NCBI GenBank assembly: GCA_013398015.1
Contig: VZRR01005728.1
Coordinates: 314,753 to 378,752, forward strand
From: Oreocharis arfaki
Lineage: Eukaryota; Chordata; Aves; Passeriformes; Paramythiidae
Direction of reading: 5' to 3'
DNA: 64,000 nucleotides
Below are positions 39,701-49,706 of the stretch, in pieces. The notes beneath the pieces are model-generated. The model did no database searches, had not been told where the DNA came from, and worked only from the letters and a program-made list of their open reading frames with translations. Each line of letters starts with the position of its first letter. Position 1 is the first letter of the stretch. The translations under genes and the position numbers were made by a program.

Positions 39701-40899
39701 GGCTGTCAGTGAAAACAAAACGAAAGAAAAACTTGAACTTGGAAAACAAAAACTCAAAAGGAATACAGGTTCAGGAAAATAAGGCTTACTCACTAAAACG
39801 CGGCAAGTACGTATATTTAATAAAGGCCAGAAACGATGCCTTATCGGAATGTACAAGCAGGTTCATAACTCAGTATCCATGTATGATAAAGGGATGTTCG
39901 TCTGTAGTCACAAGTGAAAGTAACATAATAAGGCATTATAAATGTCACAAGCTGTCCAAAGCGTTTACTTCCCAACACAGGAATCTTCTTATTGTATCTA
40001 AAAAACACTCTGTCTCCCAAGTAAAGGAAGCCTCTTGTGAGCAAGAGGAAACTGATAAAAAAACTGATGTGAAAGAACCTGAACCGAGTTTGATAGCGAG
40101 CAATAATGATTCAAGCACAACTACCTTACCACAAAAGGAAACTGAAAAAGGTGAGAAGGATGAAGTGGATGAACTGACAGAACTATTCATTACTAAACTA
40201 ATTAATGAGGATTGTTCAACTGCTGAAAATCAAGCAAAAATCTCTTCCAATGTAAATAGTGACTTGCAGGAGACCAGCTCCTGCCCCTTAGAGAAGCAAA
40301 AATCAAACAACCTGAAAAGAGCAAATAAAGAAAAAAATGTGTCTCAGAGTAAGAGAAAGAGAGCCGAGAAAACAGAGGAAGCACTGCCCAGTGATGTGAG
40401 TAGCCTGCACAAGGAGGAAGAGACTGCTGTTGCCATTCAAACGTCCGAAGAGCAACCTGCGGCTTTTGACTGGAGCTCGTTCAAGCCAATGGGTTTTGAA
40501 GTGTCGTTCCTCAAGTTTCTTGAAGAATCTGCTGTGAAGCAAAAGAAAAACTCTGAGAGAGACTACCATAGCAGCGGAACCAAAAAAGGATCCCATTCAA
40601 ACTCGCGGAAAGCCAGTGAGAAAGCCCCCGTAGCAAGTGATACCATCACTTGGTCATGTTCTGAAACTGAAACCTTTGTACCGTTTGCCAACCCATCACA
40701 GCTTCCATGTGGTGATAATGTAAAGATAGTGTTAGACAAGACTCTTAAAGACTGCACTGAGCGTGTGTTGAAGCAGCTTCAGGAAATGAAACCTGTTGTC
40801 AGTTTGAGAAGGCTTGAAGGACGTTGGGAGGATAATCCCGAGGTTATAGCTGCAAAAGTGATTGTTTTGGGTACTGAGGAAGGGGAATCTAAATACTGA
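33724..40899 (+). CDS. ZNF292: ZNF292 last coding exon (exon 8), all zinc fingers
   Basis: This exon starts after CAG at 33721-33723 in phase 0 (IDGAGLATCIELCVKALRL) and encodes 2391 residues to the TGA at 40897-40899. The GTG at 33763 is an internal valine codon, not a start. The first ~190 residues finish the helical family domain. Sixteen C2H2-type fingers follow: 1-2 at 34327-34473, 3-7 at 34741-35193, 8 at 35983-36060, 9 at 36817-36894, 10-11 at 38416-38628, 12-15 at 39052-39558 and 16 at 39874-39948. Most have C-x4-C spacing and lack TGEKP linkers. Finger 9 ends in Cys (C2HC). Between fingers there are an AT-hook-like LGRPPK (about 34525), an acidic run (about 34645-34695), basic nuclear-signal-like runs (KRKRK near 37575, RKVRKHRK near 38950, KRKRAEK near 40350) and repeated SUMO-consensus sites. 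The product is a nuclear DNA-binding regulator. No frameshift or premature stop is present. Confidence 0.98.
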   Translation: MDGAGLATCIELCVKALRLESSENADVKISICKTISCLLPDDLEVKRACQLSEFLLEPTVDAYYAVEMLYNQPDQKYDEENLPIPNSLRCELLLVLKTQWPFDPEFWDWKTLKRQCLALMGEEASIVSSIDELNDSEVYEKVEDGQEDSKETSLNGLAGIDEATSLLRGIRDEKQKKREIKKLRERGFISARFRNWQAYMQYCVLCDKEFLGHRIVRHAQKHYKDGIYSCPICAQNFNSKENFVPHVTLHVKKSSKERLAAMKPLRRLGRPPKIASANENQKTNSVSKQEQRPIKKNSLYSTDFIVFNDNDGSDDENDDKDKPYIPEIVPVQKPPPVNEFTCPVTLCKKGFKYFKNLIAHAKGHKDNEEAKRFLEMQSKKVICQYCRRHFVSVTHLNDHLQMHCGSKPYICIQMKCKAGFNSYAELLTHRREHQVFRAKCMFPKCGRVFSEAYLLYDHEAQHYNTYTCRVTGCGKVYRSQNELEKHVEDHNKQPEKEEQPENQINQPDLSQPSKANDSTDGVAVKEELTSPPAENRSSFIEGENIWTQIKAEPVGNESVNASVSILQQSSSLSNAGSELSPMGSVKTEETVPAGSIKMSVVNQKIRDNFVKRGKLAATAGKVDTAKPGVQQLCPSVDSCLPVFPERKEEDCLSQTQNIQTVSVTSDTLKPEALESKSLERQVSIVNPFSMQNQTGYRNAVPISKLEIEDSIKAAANLYNLPLKTLESITFIPSQPNVNSSLVPAVSPAAPTQKFNCQVEGCTRTYNSSQSIGKHMKAAHPDEYAAFKMQRKNKKPRKSSNLQNVPNDGKIVYLMPSQVGSPSGAAFTAQNKSNLNPTCSSQVQHVSSTLFQTHLENLANPMLPIVESVINPNLSTRIKSEPESVLCSQMENLSAATLPSQLDDLAKTVMPLNIDGGSDPFLPLPAENGPMSLFPSSAENPPNSVFSQLENNTNSFSLQLEGNASSAFPKEESVDQIFPSRLSNESNFSETSSQHPASEKVKKDRGRGSNGKERKPKHNKRAKWPAIIRDGKFICSRCFRVFTNPRSLGGHLSKRSYCKPLEGSEISAEALQANGQSLLASMILSSNSLNLQQPQESAFNPETCFKDPSFLQLLAAENRSALQTMFPRANVTNFNTSGNEEGNQIIKQALETAGIPSTFGNTEVLPRVVTTSCVSGTTQINAAVLPSSAAPPLLQTVCSPSTLLTDQNRTLNAKIPPLNEHKSLPVFATEDLMLKTIENGLCPSSYSNTIAAAQNFAGNSSRVSVISSPKNAGSSNLNKKGTSSSKRKRKTPTPLLVPNTSQKVAVNNATVMGLLTKSTEGNMQIQGEGFQSNLLANCGSQAVVENLAQKLSNVDNQLFMASIKENFKTNLETHTVLPPLTVKTENGDSQMMAVNSCVQANSEDQISQDTVMQNFEKTLEIIKTAMNSQLREVKTEIQDTVAASGQNLQVNNTQASSGSSTHSVRLPTSTQFAVHTGNVTAAKGSSAQSEISQKDDTQISEILEGLQKLKLEDDSLVPISETVSQCPPADKLAPAVPVLSIENKPLIQISPEASNIQFSDRVNKPFVCQNPGCNYSAMTKDALFKHYGKIHQYTAEMILEIKKHQLKYAPFKCVVATCPKTFTRNSNLRAHCQLVHHFTTEEMVKLKIKRPYGRRSQNETVNTVPQPVEIKPVQTLVIENKTIAPLVKETQIKEAVEPVKVLEKLLPENNIPERLEKPPQMVSVPLEQHNAASFDSTPEQAKVRKVRKHRKEKEEKNGRKPVTKSLEFPTRYSPYRPYRCVHQGCFAAFTIQQNLILHYQAVHKSDLPAFSAEVEEENEQGKDEREEVETKPAVREFRCEVSDCSRIFQEVTSLIQHYMKLHDMTPEQIGNMKSAPEVGRFFCDQSQCKSSFTAYLNYVVHLETDHSVKIKPNKVEDDGMFKCDCEGCDRIYATRSNLLRHIFNKHNDRHKDHLIRPRRLTPGQENISSKANQEKPLKSKQRGLKNRSGKEGNRLSVKTKRKKNLNLENKNSKGIQVQENKAYSLKRGKYVYLIKARNDALSECTSRFITQYPCMIKGCSSVVTSESNIIRHYKCHKLSKAFTSQHRNLLIVSKKHSVSQVKEASCEQEETDKKTDVKEPEPSLIASNNDSSTTTLPQKETEKGEKDEVDELTELFITKLINEDCSTAENQAKISSNVNSDLQETSSCPLEKQKSNNLKRANKEKNVSQSKRKRAEKTEEALPSDVSSLHKEEETAVAIQTSEEQPAAFDWSSFKPMGFEVSFLKFLEESAVKQKKNSERDYHSSGTKKGSHSNSRKASEKAPVASDTITWSCSETETFVPFANPSQLPCGDNVKIVLDKTLKDCTERVLKQLQEMKPVVSLRRLEGRWEDNPEVIAAKVIVLGTEEGESKY

Positions 40900-41794
40900 A
40901 AACCTAATGTGTTTAACCGTGACCTGTAATAGAATTTATTTTGAATAGGAAGCCATCAAGCATGCTAGTAACTGTGGAGCTCTTTTATTTTGAAGTGATT
41001 TAATCTAGCAAAAAACATGACATGAGTCATGTAAATGTCTTATTTCTTTTTTATCCCTATGGGACTTGAAGAACAGAGTAATTCCTTCAGTTTTGTAAAT
41101 ACTTGATCAAGACCTCAACTTTATATCAGATTGTCCTTTCCATAAACTAAATCTTTGTGAGTTGTCTGTGATTGGTATCTTTCACCAGGTTACTTCTCAT
41201 GTATAACAGTTTTCTTTATTTGTAGATACATTTTTTTTTTGTATATATTTATTATTGTAAATCATTTGCTGCCACCAGCAGTCTGTAAGTCTAAACTATT
41301 AAATGACACATTTATATTCGGAATTTTAATTTGTAACTAAGTGAACAAGTTTTTAAAACTGTCCTTTAATCATTTTAAATTAAGAACTTTTGAACTAAAG
41401 CTAGCTAAGTCTGCCATATCCAGTTTATTTTGCATAAAACATTTATTTACGGAAGAAAAGCTGGATAAGATCACATTTCATAGGTTAAACGTACTGACAC
41501 ACTCATTTTTGTAAATTTTAACATCCAGTATCTATGGATGGTATTCATATGTAGTTAACACATAAATATAATAGTTTTCTTATAGCTACATTTTTCATTG
41601 CTTTTAATTGGATACAAAGCATTTATGATTCCATAATAAAAATGGAAATGTGAATAAAAATAGTTTGCTACATCGAAGATTTAAAACAATATTTGGTATT
41701 AAAGAATCCATTGTGAATGTGATAGAAAATTAGTAGTGTGGAGCAGTGTATATATTTGAGGTGGTGATTTGTGAAGTAGCCCAGTATTGCCTTA

Positions 41795-41800
41795 AATAAA
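41795..41800 (+). terminator. ZNF292: Best candidate ZNF292 polyadenylation signal
   Basis: A canonical AATAAA about 0.9 kb after the stop codon, with a GT/T-rich downstream element within 40 bases. Other AATAAA copies at 41635, 41653 and 42035 may be used as alternatives. Confidence 0.5.
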
Positions 41801-41892
41801 AACACATTTCATTTCTTGTTTTATACATGTGATCTTATAAAGGTTATTTTTGTTTCTGTAACTTAGATTGGTGTATAGTTTAATTTTTGTTA

Positions 41893-41918
41893 AAAAAACA
41901 AAACAAAACAAAAAAACT
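41893..41918. repeat. A-rich simple repeat
   Basis: AAAACAAAACAAAAC-like stretch in the presumed 3' UTR. An oligo-dT primer could misprime here, which would give false 3' ends in cDNA data. Confidence 0.75.
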
Positions 41919-42060
41919 TCAGAAACCGTTTTTGTAAATAGTGGGTTTATAAAACAGATGGTTTATTTTGATAATACCAGTTTGGTATCTATCTATAAAA
42001 TACACGAGTCCTTATGCCATACCATTAAAAACTAAATAAACAAGGCACTTTCTGAAAGGG

Positions 42061-45000
42061 AAGTGAGATTGTGATCTTACAGCTAAACTCGGTGGTCGTG
42101 CTCTGTCGGTGGCACAGGCTGCCTTTGCGCTCCTCTGCCTCTCACTGACTGTACGTGGCACCACTCTCACAACCTCTCTTTTCCACACCGGAACGAGCCT
42201 CAGAAGCGGTGCTGCTTGTAGTGCCCGGGATCGGAGCAATTCCTCTGTATGCTGCTAACTGAAATGACAGGTATCCCATTTGCTGAGTAACCAAAAGTGT
42301 GAATGCATTGGTGGGAGCTGTCAGTACCCAGGAATCTTCAGTGTTGGTTTTCATGCGTGGTTATGTTTGACTCAGCCAGCTGGATTGTGTGGTACCAAAA
42401 ACTTTTCTTGGATTATTCTCATTACTGGATGTGACCTACCTTCAGTAATATAAAACAGGCTTTATCTTGGGTGAGATTGGCTTGATTTTTTTTTTCTATA
42501 AACTTGTCTTGCTGTGTAAAGATTTGCATTAAATGCTACACTTGATTGCTCGTAAGCTATTCACCTGGAATCTCTGACAGTTTTCCTGAGTATCAGTGCA
42601 GAGCGCACCTTCCTACAACCAAATGAAGTGACTTGTTATGGGAGTGAGGATTATGTGTGAAACAGCAGAAAGGCAACAGCATTTCACCTCGGGCACAGCC
42701 CTTGGTTTGCTACATGGTGCTATATTGCTTACCTTCGCAGAAAGCCCGTGCTTCCATTTGAACAGAGCCCGTCGGCTCCTCTCACTTTCCATCCCTCCCA
42801 AGTGACTAAACTCATAATTATGCCACATTAGTAAATCAAAGGTGCAGTCTGAGAATTATAAAACCAAAACAAACCCTTGCATTTTGACTCTAGGAGTGAT
42901 CATTTTAATCATTACAAGTACATGTTCTACCTGCCAGAGGCTGCTGGTCCCCCTGGATGGAGCTGCTGTTGGATACCAGCCACGGTGATTGTAGAGGGAA
43001 CTTCTACAGGGGAGAAGAGGGCAGAGATCCTCTGGAGAGGATCCACAAAGCTCGCCTGAATTCTCTTGTTTTCAGCTGTACCTAACCACTGGAGCCCTTG
43101 TCAACAGACCTCAAAACTGTTAGTCTTTAGAAGAATGCTTGTGTTGTGTAAGTTGAATAGTTTCAACATTCCTGATGATTGATACTGTATCATTTGCAGT
43201 TCTTGGACTGAGAATAGCATACATAGCTACACAGTGCTATACTAGAATGCTATTTTAAAAAAAGAGAAAAGGATAAAAAAATCCAATGTCTTAAATTTCC
43301 AGGAAGTAATTTCTGATTTGGATCTGAATTTTTGGATATGAGAATAAAATATTTAATGCTGTCTCACCCCAGTCAATCCAATTAAAGCAAGTGCTGTACC
43401 CATATAGTTAGTACCTTCCATGGCACACTCCCTTTTAGGTGGTTACTGACAGCCTGTCCAACAGGTAAGCTAGTATGGGGTTTGTTATTTCCTTTCTAAA
43501 AAACGAAAGTATTTTGAACTTAAAATGGGGTACCAAAGACAGGATCTGATTTTAAATGTCACAGACTGCAGAGGGCAGTCTGGTTTGTGAAGCCACCTAC
43601 AAAACCTCCCAAGGAAATAAATTTGGTGTTTGCATTTGGATGTTTTACCTTGAGTGATACAGAAAACCTCCCGCCCTAGCAGTTGTAGCATGCCCAGATG
43701 GGCAGCTTCTCTGGGGCGTGAAGCCACACCCCTGCCCTTGGGGCTGCTGGGTGGGATGTGGCTCCGACGTGGCCGAGCCCAGCTGTACCAGCAGCACTTC
43801 AGCCTGTGGAGTGCCCCAAAAGTGCCATCAGCCCCACTGCCCAGTCCTCTGTTTTCTGCCTTTTCTTTCTTCTTCTGTGTCTCTGCTTTCCAGAATTATC
43901 ACCCATTAACTGTGAAGCTTTCAAGCAAAGGCGCTTTCTTTTAAGCCCCTTGTTGCCGTTAGGAATGTGCTGACTAAAGCAGCAGTTGTTGCTGATGGGG
44001 AAGCAGCCAAATTGAGTCTGTCTGGATGCAGAGTATGGACAGTTTTGTGATTGAAAGACGCCTTTAAATTGACAGTCTCTCTGGTGCTCAACTGTGTTTA
44101 TAAAGAAATCTGCTATTATCTGAGCCCTAATTCAGTGTGTATAAGAGTAGTGGGTTTGTACCCACATGCTTCAGGGTGGTCCTTCTCAGCAGGATGGGGG
44201 GACTGTGGGTTCTAGAGCATTACACTGGGACTTTTGGTCTATGGCTGTTGGATAGAAAGTGAGCAATGCTTGTAGAAATAACACTGGAATCAGTTGGTGG
44301 GTCAGGTGAGGGGAAAGTAGTTGGCTAATTGTTGCAGTTAGTTTCTGTGCCAAAGAATCACTTGGTTGGGGCTCCCACCTGTGTGCAGAGGAGGGAGGGA
44401 CAGGGGCAGGGACGGGCTTCGCTGGGGTTTAGGTCCCGAAGCTGGAGAAGCTCCTGCTCATGCCTTGCTCAGCCCTGCCGGGAGCCTTGGTGTGGAGATG
44501 ATACAATTAAAGGGGTGGGAAATGGGGCCACTGGTACTGGAGAAGGGAGTAGAGGGAAGAAACTGTGAGCAAATAGGGAAATATTTTGTCTGTGTCTTTT
44601 TTTCAAACTTCTTCTGCCTCAAGGCAAGACGTTTTCTTGGATTTTAAAGAAAATTAGAGTCTGTGTAAGACACAGGTCTTTTGATGTTTGCAGGGATGTT
44701 TTGGAATAAGAATGAGGTAAATATTTTTGTATGAATGTGCATGTGGTGATCATGCTATTTGTCCATTACAGTAGGGGTTCAGATCAGCTTCCTATCAATT
44801 GCTTAAATCCTTGCAGAACATAGCACTTGAGTTCAATTTTTTTAGATGTTGTCTGAGTGACTCAGAAGTTTAGGGACCAAACCTGTAAACTCATTTGAAC
44901 CAAAAATCTAACAGCAAATGCCTTCAGGGGTGCATGGATGAGTGAAACTTAAACTGGAGAACAAAGGCATATAAAAGCAGGGAAAGGTTAGGAGCCAGTA

Positions 45001-47567
45001 AAAGACCAAGTGGTTGCCAAGAGCGGGGGTTCAGAAAGCAGATGAATTTGTTTCTGTTCTCTCAGGTTAAGTGATGCTGATTTCAGTAGTGGCCCCTGTC
45101 AAATACTCAAATTTTGCAGCACATGATGTGAAGGCTACTTGGCAATTTGCTGTGAGTGAGTCGGGTTATGTGGAGTTGGTATATAAAATTTTTTTAGAAT
45201 ATTTCTCATGTAAGGTACTGGCTTTGTCAAAACTGAAGTATCCTCCAAGACTCGAAATGTTGACTTTGGGATTTATTTATCATTCCTTGGCTGTTGGAAG
45301 ATAGAATTAAAAATAAAACTTTGAATATACATTCCAAAGAATTAGAGTTCTTGTTTGATGGGAAAAATTTTGGTCTAAGTGGTAATCTCTGACCAGCCAC
45401 AGAGCTTTAGAGGGTGCTCTAAAACCCTTCAAGCTCTGACTTATTACACTTTTTTTATTAGAGAGCAGCTAATGCACTAATTTTACCAGAAACCTGTGTT
45501 GGCTAAACTGTGTTTGCTTCTCTTCATTTTCTCTCAAATAAACCTTACTTTAAAAACAATGAATAAATATTTTTTTCATTAATGTGCTCTTAAAAAATCT
45601 GTCCTCAGTTATTGAACCCCAGATATTTCAGAAACATTTTTTCTTTGATAGTGTTGCCCTTGTCTTAATAAAATGATGCATGAGGGTTCAGATGGGCCAA
45701 GATAGTTTTGGGGTTTGTTCTCAGTTACTTAAGCTGTGGCAGTCGCAGTTTCACAGGGTTCATGGGTGGTGGTTTTGCTTCATGCACTCTTTGGTGGTTT
45801 TTTTTTCTAACTGCATTTCTGTCATGAGCCACATTCTGTGTATGTAGAGGTTTAACAGAAAATGTTCTGAATTGTATGAAGTGCCTTGTCTCTATATAAG
45901 CACCCATTCAGCATCACTCAAGATTTAAAACTAACTGGCCACAAGCTGGGAAGCTGGTATCTGAGGGACTGCTGTTGCTGCTAAATTCAGCAGCAGCGAA
46001 TGTCTATCCATATTTTATAAGAGTAGGTGTATTTTAGGGAAAGAAAACCCCAACAAACCCCACCTTAAAAATCGCCATCAAAAGTTCATAGTTTGCTCAT
46101 TAGTTGCTAAAGTTCACTCTGCAACTGCTACTCACAAATGTAATGCTTTGTAATCAAGGCTGAGGGGACAGAGGGGGCCTGAGTGAAAAAAAATAGTTAA
46201 CCTGCTTTTGCTACTGTTTCTTCCTCCTTATCCTGGCATGAACAATAAAATTAGTTCAGCATTCAGGCAGCTCCACTTTAGTTGGTGTTTCTCTCTAAAC
46301 AGTGCATTTTGATAAGGCTCCATACCAGATGTATGTCCAAAGGTCTTTCATTCCAGCAACAGAAAGAGAACACTACCTGAAGGAAGTTTTGTAAGGGACT
46401 ACTTCCATTATCTTAGAAGCCTAGGTTCAACAGAAGTCACATCTTAGCTAATTTCTGTCCCTTTCCTGTTAGCCCAGACAACATAACAAAGAGCAGACGT
46501 GTGTGGTGTTTAAGAGATAATTTGGGAGGAGGGAATAGATGATTCCTTTTTACTTTGTTTCTACTGGAGGTCTTTCATAATTTTAGATTTCCTGTGTTCT
46601 TCTACAGCAGAGAAATCTACTGAAGGAGTAGCATATTTTCAGCCTTACTAAAGGGACCAGATTCTAGGCTGCTTAATGCTGGGCATACTGGCTACTGTTC
46701 TGCCATATTGTGCAGTCTGCATTTCGCTATTCAGATCCTAGGGAAGTGGGAATGCTGTGTTCTCCTAAACGCCACTACCACAGAGGAGAAGACAAGTCCA
46801 ATGACACGGGAGCTGCTTGGTGCAGGTGACCAGGAGTTAACTCTATACCCTGGTACATGCTGCTTGCACAAGTTTGAGCAATTGCCTTTCTTAAAGGATG
46901 CTTTTTGATTATTAGTACCCTAACAACTGTAAGGGCTCACATAATTCCAGAAGGAGGTGCTCCACAAACAGCTAAATAACCAAATCTGTCTTTATCACAT
47001 GGGCTAAACTAGATGTGTCTTCTTTTTCCTTTTTTGAGATGTTTTGTAGTACTCCAGTGGAATGGACTTGTGACTGTCCAGCTCCCTTCAAGGCACCAGC
47101 AATCACTCTATGCCAGCACTTTCCCATTACCATTTCAGCAGTTACCAGATCTGATCCACTCACCTGACAAATGCTGTACACCCCCTTGCTGTTCGCCTTA
47201 ATCAATCCCAGGTTCTTCCTATTTCTACATATAAAAAGCCTCTTTTTGCTTGTACCAAAGCAATTCTGTATAATATTCAGTACACAACTGTTTGAGCAAT
47301 TGTTTCTGCATGATTTATCATAAGCATTTGTGTTTATATTAAAGCTTCATGGAATTCTCAGACTTCTAAATTTCTTGTTTCAACATGAAAAAGTCTCAAT
47401 GATTCTATGTACGACATGCATAATGTACCTGAATTTATCAGCTCAAGTAATGGGGAGAGAAACAGCATTTCCTATGTAACTATCCTTTCAGTTCTGCGAA
47501 GCACTGGTTGGAAAAGCAATTTGTCAAAAACAGCTTGTGTAATGGGAGGGTGATCTCCAGCCTTCTT
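42061..47567. other. Intergenic region between ZNF292 and GJB7
   Basis: About 5.5 kb between the 3' ends of two convergent genes. It holds two modestly GC-richer patches (about 43670-43870 and 44360-44540) with overlapping short open frames on one strand, but no family resemblance, splice logic or repeat that I can name. Part of it on the right must be the GJB7 3' UTR. I could not see a canonical AATAAA on the minus strand close to the GJB7 stop, so that end is not placed. Confidence 0.6.
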
Positions 47568-48362
47568 TCAAGTCAGCAGGGAATGTTTTTCATGTTCATC
47601 TTGCATATTCAGAGGCAAAGATGATGAGCTGTTGTGGAATTGTCCTGCAGCTGCTGCTCGGTTGTACCTGATGAGTTCTGATTCGCAGCAATCGCTTTTT
47701 GAGCCTTGCTGTTTCTTCATGTGTCTCTTCAGGTAACATTTTATGGAGTATTTGAAAATCAGATAACTCAGTTCACTTAGATTTAATACGATGCATAGGC
47801 ATGAAGTTGCCACCAGAAAATAGAGGAAAATCATCTTCTCTGTGGGTTTGGAAATGTAACAGTCTACAGTATTGGGACATGGTTTTATGTCACATTTCAC
47901 AAGACGTGGTACTTTGAATCCATTGTACAGCTTATAAAACAGAACAAGAAAAACTATTTCAAGTCCTGTTTTTAAAATGAGGCTGATTAAGTAAGTGCAC
48001 AGCAATCCACCATCTATGTTTCCTGGATTTCTGTAAAGTTTCTGGTTGTGGTGTTTCTCTCTGTTCTCTCTGTAAGCAACATGAAAGACAACCAAAAGTG
48101 AAGGGGTGGAGACCATGATTAATTGCAAAGCCCAAAGTCTGATGTGAGAGACAGGGAAAAAATGGTCAAAGCAGACATTTTCACAACCAGGCTGCTTGAT
48201 ATTGCACTCAAATTCATCATGTTCATGTTTCCAGATGTTTTCTGCAGCAGCAACATAAACCAGTAAGCGGAACATGAACACAACAGCTATCCAAATTCTT
48301 CCAATTCCTGTTGAGTATTTATTCACTCCGCTCAGCAGATCTCGTAAGAACGCCCAGCTCAT
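47568..48362 (-). CDS. GJB7: Gap junction beta-7 (connexin 25), complete
   Basis: This is a 264-residue connexin in one exon. Six connexins form a hemichannel in the plasma membrane, and docked hemichannels pass ions and small molecules between cells. From the chosen start (MSWAFLRDLLSGVNKYSTG): four membrane segments at about 23-40, 74-95, 119-143 and 177-203. The first extracellular loop has C53, C60 and C64 (C-x6-C-x3-C), the second has C157, C162 and C168 (C-x4-C-x5-C). The cytoplasmic loop is short and basic, as in the beta group. The start is the ATG at 48362 because connexins begin with MSW or MxW. A four-codon longer frame would need TTG. An A at -3 suits initiation. Acceptor-like AGs lie 6 and about 27 bases upstream, fitting the usual connexin intron. 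The sequence closely follows human GJB7, but the tail is about 41 residues longer (human 223, from memory). Its place beside ZNF292 supports the call over other beta connexins. Confidence 0.93.
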   Translation of the reverse strand: MSWAFLRDLLSGVNKYSTGIGRIWIAVVFMFRLLVYVAAAENIWKHEHDEFECNIKQPGCENVCFDHFFPVSHIRLWALQLIMVSTPSLLVVFHVAYRENREKHHNQKLYRNPGNIDGGLLCTYLISLILKTGLEIVFLVLFYKLYNGFKVPRLVKCDIKPCPNTVDCYISKPTEKMIFLYFLVATSCLCIVLNLSELSYLIFKYSIKCYLKRHMKKQQGSKSDCCESELIRYNRAAAAGQFHNSSSSLPLNMQDEHEKHSLLT

Positions 48363-48991
48363 TTTTCTCTTCAAGGAAAGAAGGAAATGCTATATCAAAG
48401 AAACACAGGATCAGAGAGATGCTTCCTCTTGTGTGAAGAAAAATGAGACATTAATTCAACATGAAATATAACGAGTAGCCGAAACAATTTAAAATTATTA
48501 AACGTTTAGAAGCAATTTAATATTATTAAGCATTTAAATAAGAACAATAAGCTGTTCTTATTTCTGATAATTTGATAATTCTTATACATCCTGAGGCTAT
48601 TGAACAAAATTTATTTGCTGTTTAAATACATTTTGTCAATTAGGCTGAAGTCTAATCATTCTGTTAAGCTGTCCTCTGTGAGAAACGCGCCTGTTCTCCC
48701 AGAGGGTCTCGTGACTGTCAGGTAAGGCTTTCTCTCACAAGTTCAGGCTGACACTACCACTGAAGTACACTCAGCTTAGCCCTGTCAGTTATACAAACAC
48801 TAAACACAAAGTCAGATTTCACTTTCAAATTTTTGCATAGGAGCCAAGTATCCCATAATAAGTTGACTACAAAAACGCAAATTCATTTCTTTTTGTCTGT
48901 GGTCTGACTTTTGGGTAAACTTGTGCAATACTTTAAATCTTTTCCTGCTTCATTGGATTTTATTTGTTGTATTTCTTATTACTCCAAAATA

Positions 48992-49022
48992 CGTGTGTGT
49001 ATGTGTGTGTGTGTGTGTGTGT
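48992..49022. repeat. (GT)n microsatellite
   Basis: About 15 GT units with one interruption (GTAT), 630 bases upstream of the GJB7 start codon on its 5' side. It is likely length-polymorphic. Confidence 0.92.
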
Positions 49023-49512
49023 TACGGTTTCTTATCTGCATAAGTCTTCCCCTGACCTAACTCTGGAACACTTCTTTTGGAAGAGGTGCCTAAGGAGCCA
49101 CTGGCAGTGAGACTCATCAGAGTCAAAAGACCTGAGGTATCCACCAAAAGTATACAGTCACCTTTGCACCTGGCCCCATCTCCAGGTCTGAGTAGGTCTT
49201 TGAGGGTATCAAGCGCCTTTGTTCTGTAAGAGCAAGAAGTGGATGTATTCCCAGAAGAGAGTGGCTGGGTGACATGAGGTGAGGAGGAAAACCAGAAGTT
49301 TCCGGATCTTCGTGGTCTGTCGTTTAATGTCCTCATTCCATCTTCTGCATCTGCAAGCTCTGCCTAGCAGGAGAGAGAATGTAGCCCTCTGTGGGGGCAG
49401 TGGGACATGCAAATCCCACTGACATTGCTGTAGCTGTGGGTACTGCTGATGTAATGAACAAGTTCATCTCCTGGCAAGTTTGAGTAGTAATCAGGCCACA
49501 GCATCACAAAGC

Positions 49513-49706
49513 TTCATGGAAAAGATTTTCAGGCATTGGAATGGGCTGCCCAGGGAGGTGGTGGAGTCATCATCCCTCAAGGTGTTCAAGAAACAACTGG
49601 ACGGGGCACTTGGTGCCATGGTCTAGTTGACAAGGTGGACATTGGTCAAAGGCTGGACTCGATCCTGGAGGTCTGTTTCAACCTAAATGATTCTGTGATT
49701 CTGTGA
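49513..49706 (+). mobile_element. CR1 LINE 3' end, strongly 5'-truncated
   Basis: About 190 bases of CR1. The end of ORF2 is present (the DNA behind 'HWNGLPREVV': GGAATGGGCTGCCCAGGGAG), then the short 3' UTR (GGACTCGATCCTGGAGGTCT). It finishes with the CR1 terminal octamer repeated (ATTCTGTG twice) at about 49690-49705. A true 3' terminus with a lost 5' end is the usual form of CR1 insertions. Confidence 0.93.

Larger units (their letters stand above)
1..42060 (+). other. ZNF292: ZNF292 gene, exon 1 missing (gene span within window)
   Basis: Gene-level entry. Seven coding exons (2-8) were joined by hand. All six introns between them have GT donors and AG acceptors, and codon phase is kept at every junction. 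Together they encode 2675 residues plus a stop. The family protein is about 2720 residues in human (from memory), so only the roughly 56 residues of exon 1 are missing, upstream of the window. ZNF292 is a nuclear multi-zinc-finger DNA-binding protein related to RLF and ZNF654. It was first described as a pituitary activator of growth-hormone expression, and in human is linked to neurodevelopmental disorder and tumour suppression. The right limit is an estimate from the last poly(A) signal and the end of the AT-rich 3' UTR. Assignment is by recognition of the protein sequence, supported by the neighbouring GJB7. Confidence 0.95.
40900..42060 (+). other. ZNF292: ZNF292 3' UTR with several poly(A) signals
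   Basis: AT-rich sequence directly after the stop codon. AATAAA hexamers lie at 41635-41640, 41653-41658, 41795-41800 and 42035-42040. The one at 41795 is followed by T/GT-rich sequence (TTTCTTGTTTTATACATGTG) suited to a cleavage site. Composition becomes clearly more GC-rich after about 42060, which is why the UTR is ended there. The exact end or ends need transcript data. Confidence 0.6.

Noticed and set aside
43654..43973. Three overlapping plus-strand frames in a GC-richer patch as a new exon or gene
   Set aside because: Overlap in all three frames reflects low stop frequency in GC-rich DNA. No conserved motif or splice framework is visible.
48363..48374. Four-codon N-terminal extension of the connexin frame (MKRK before MSW)
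   Set aside because: The first codon is TTG, and connexins start at the M-S/D-W motif. The ATG at 48362 is the natural start.
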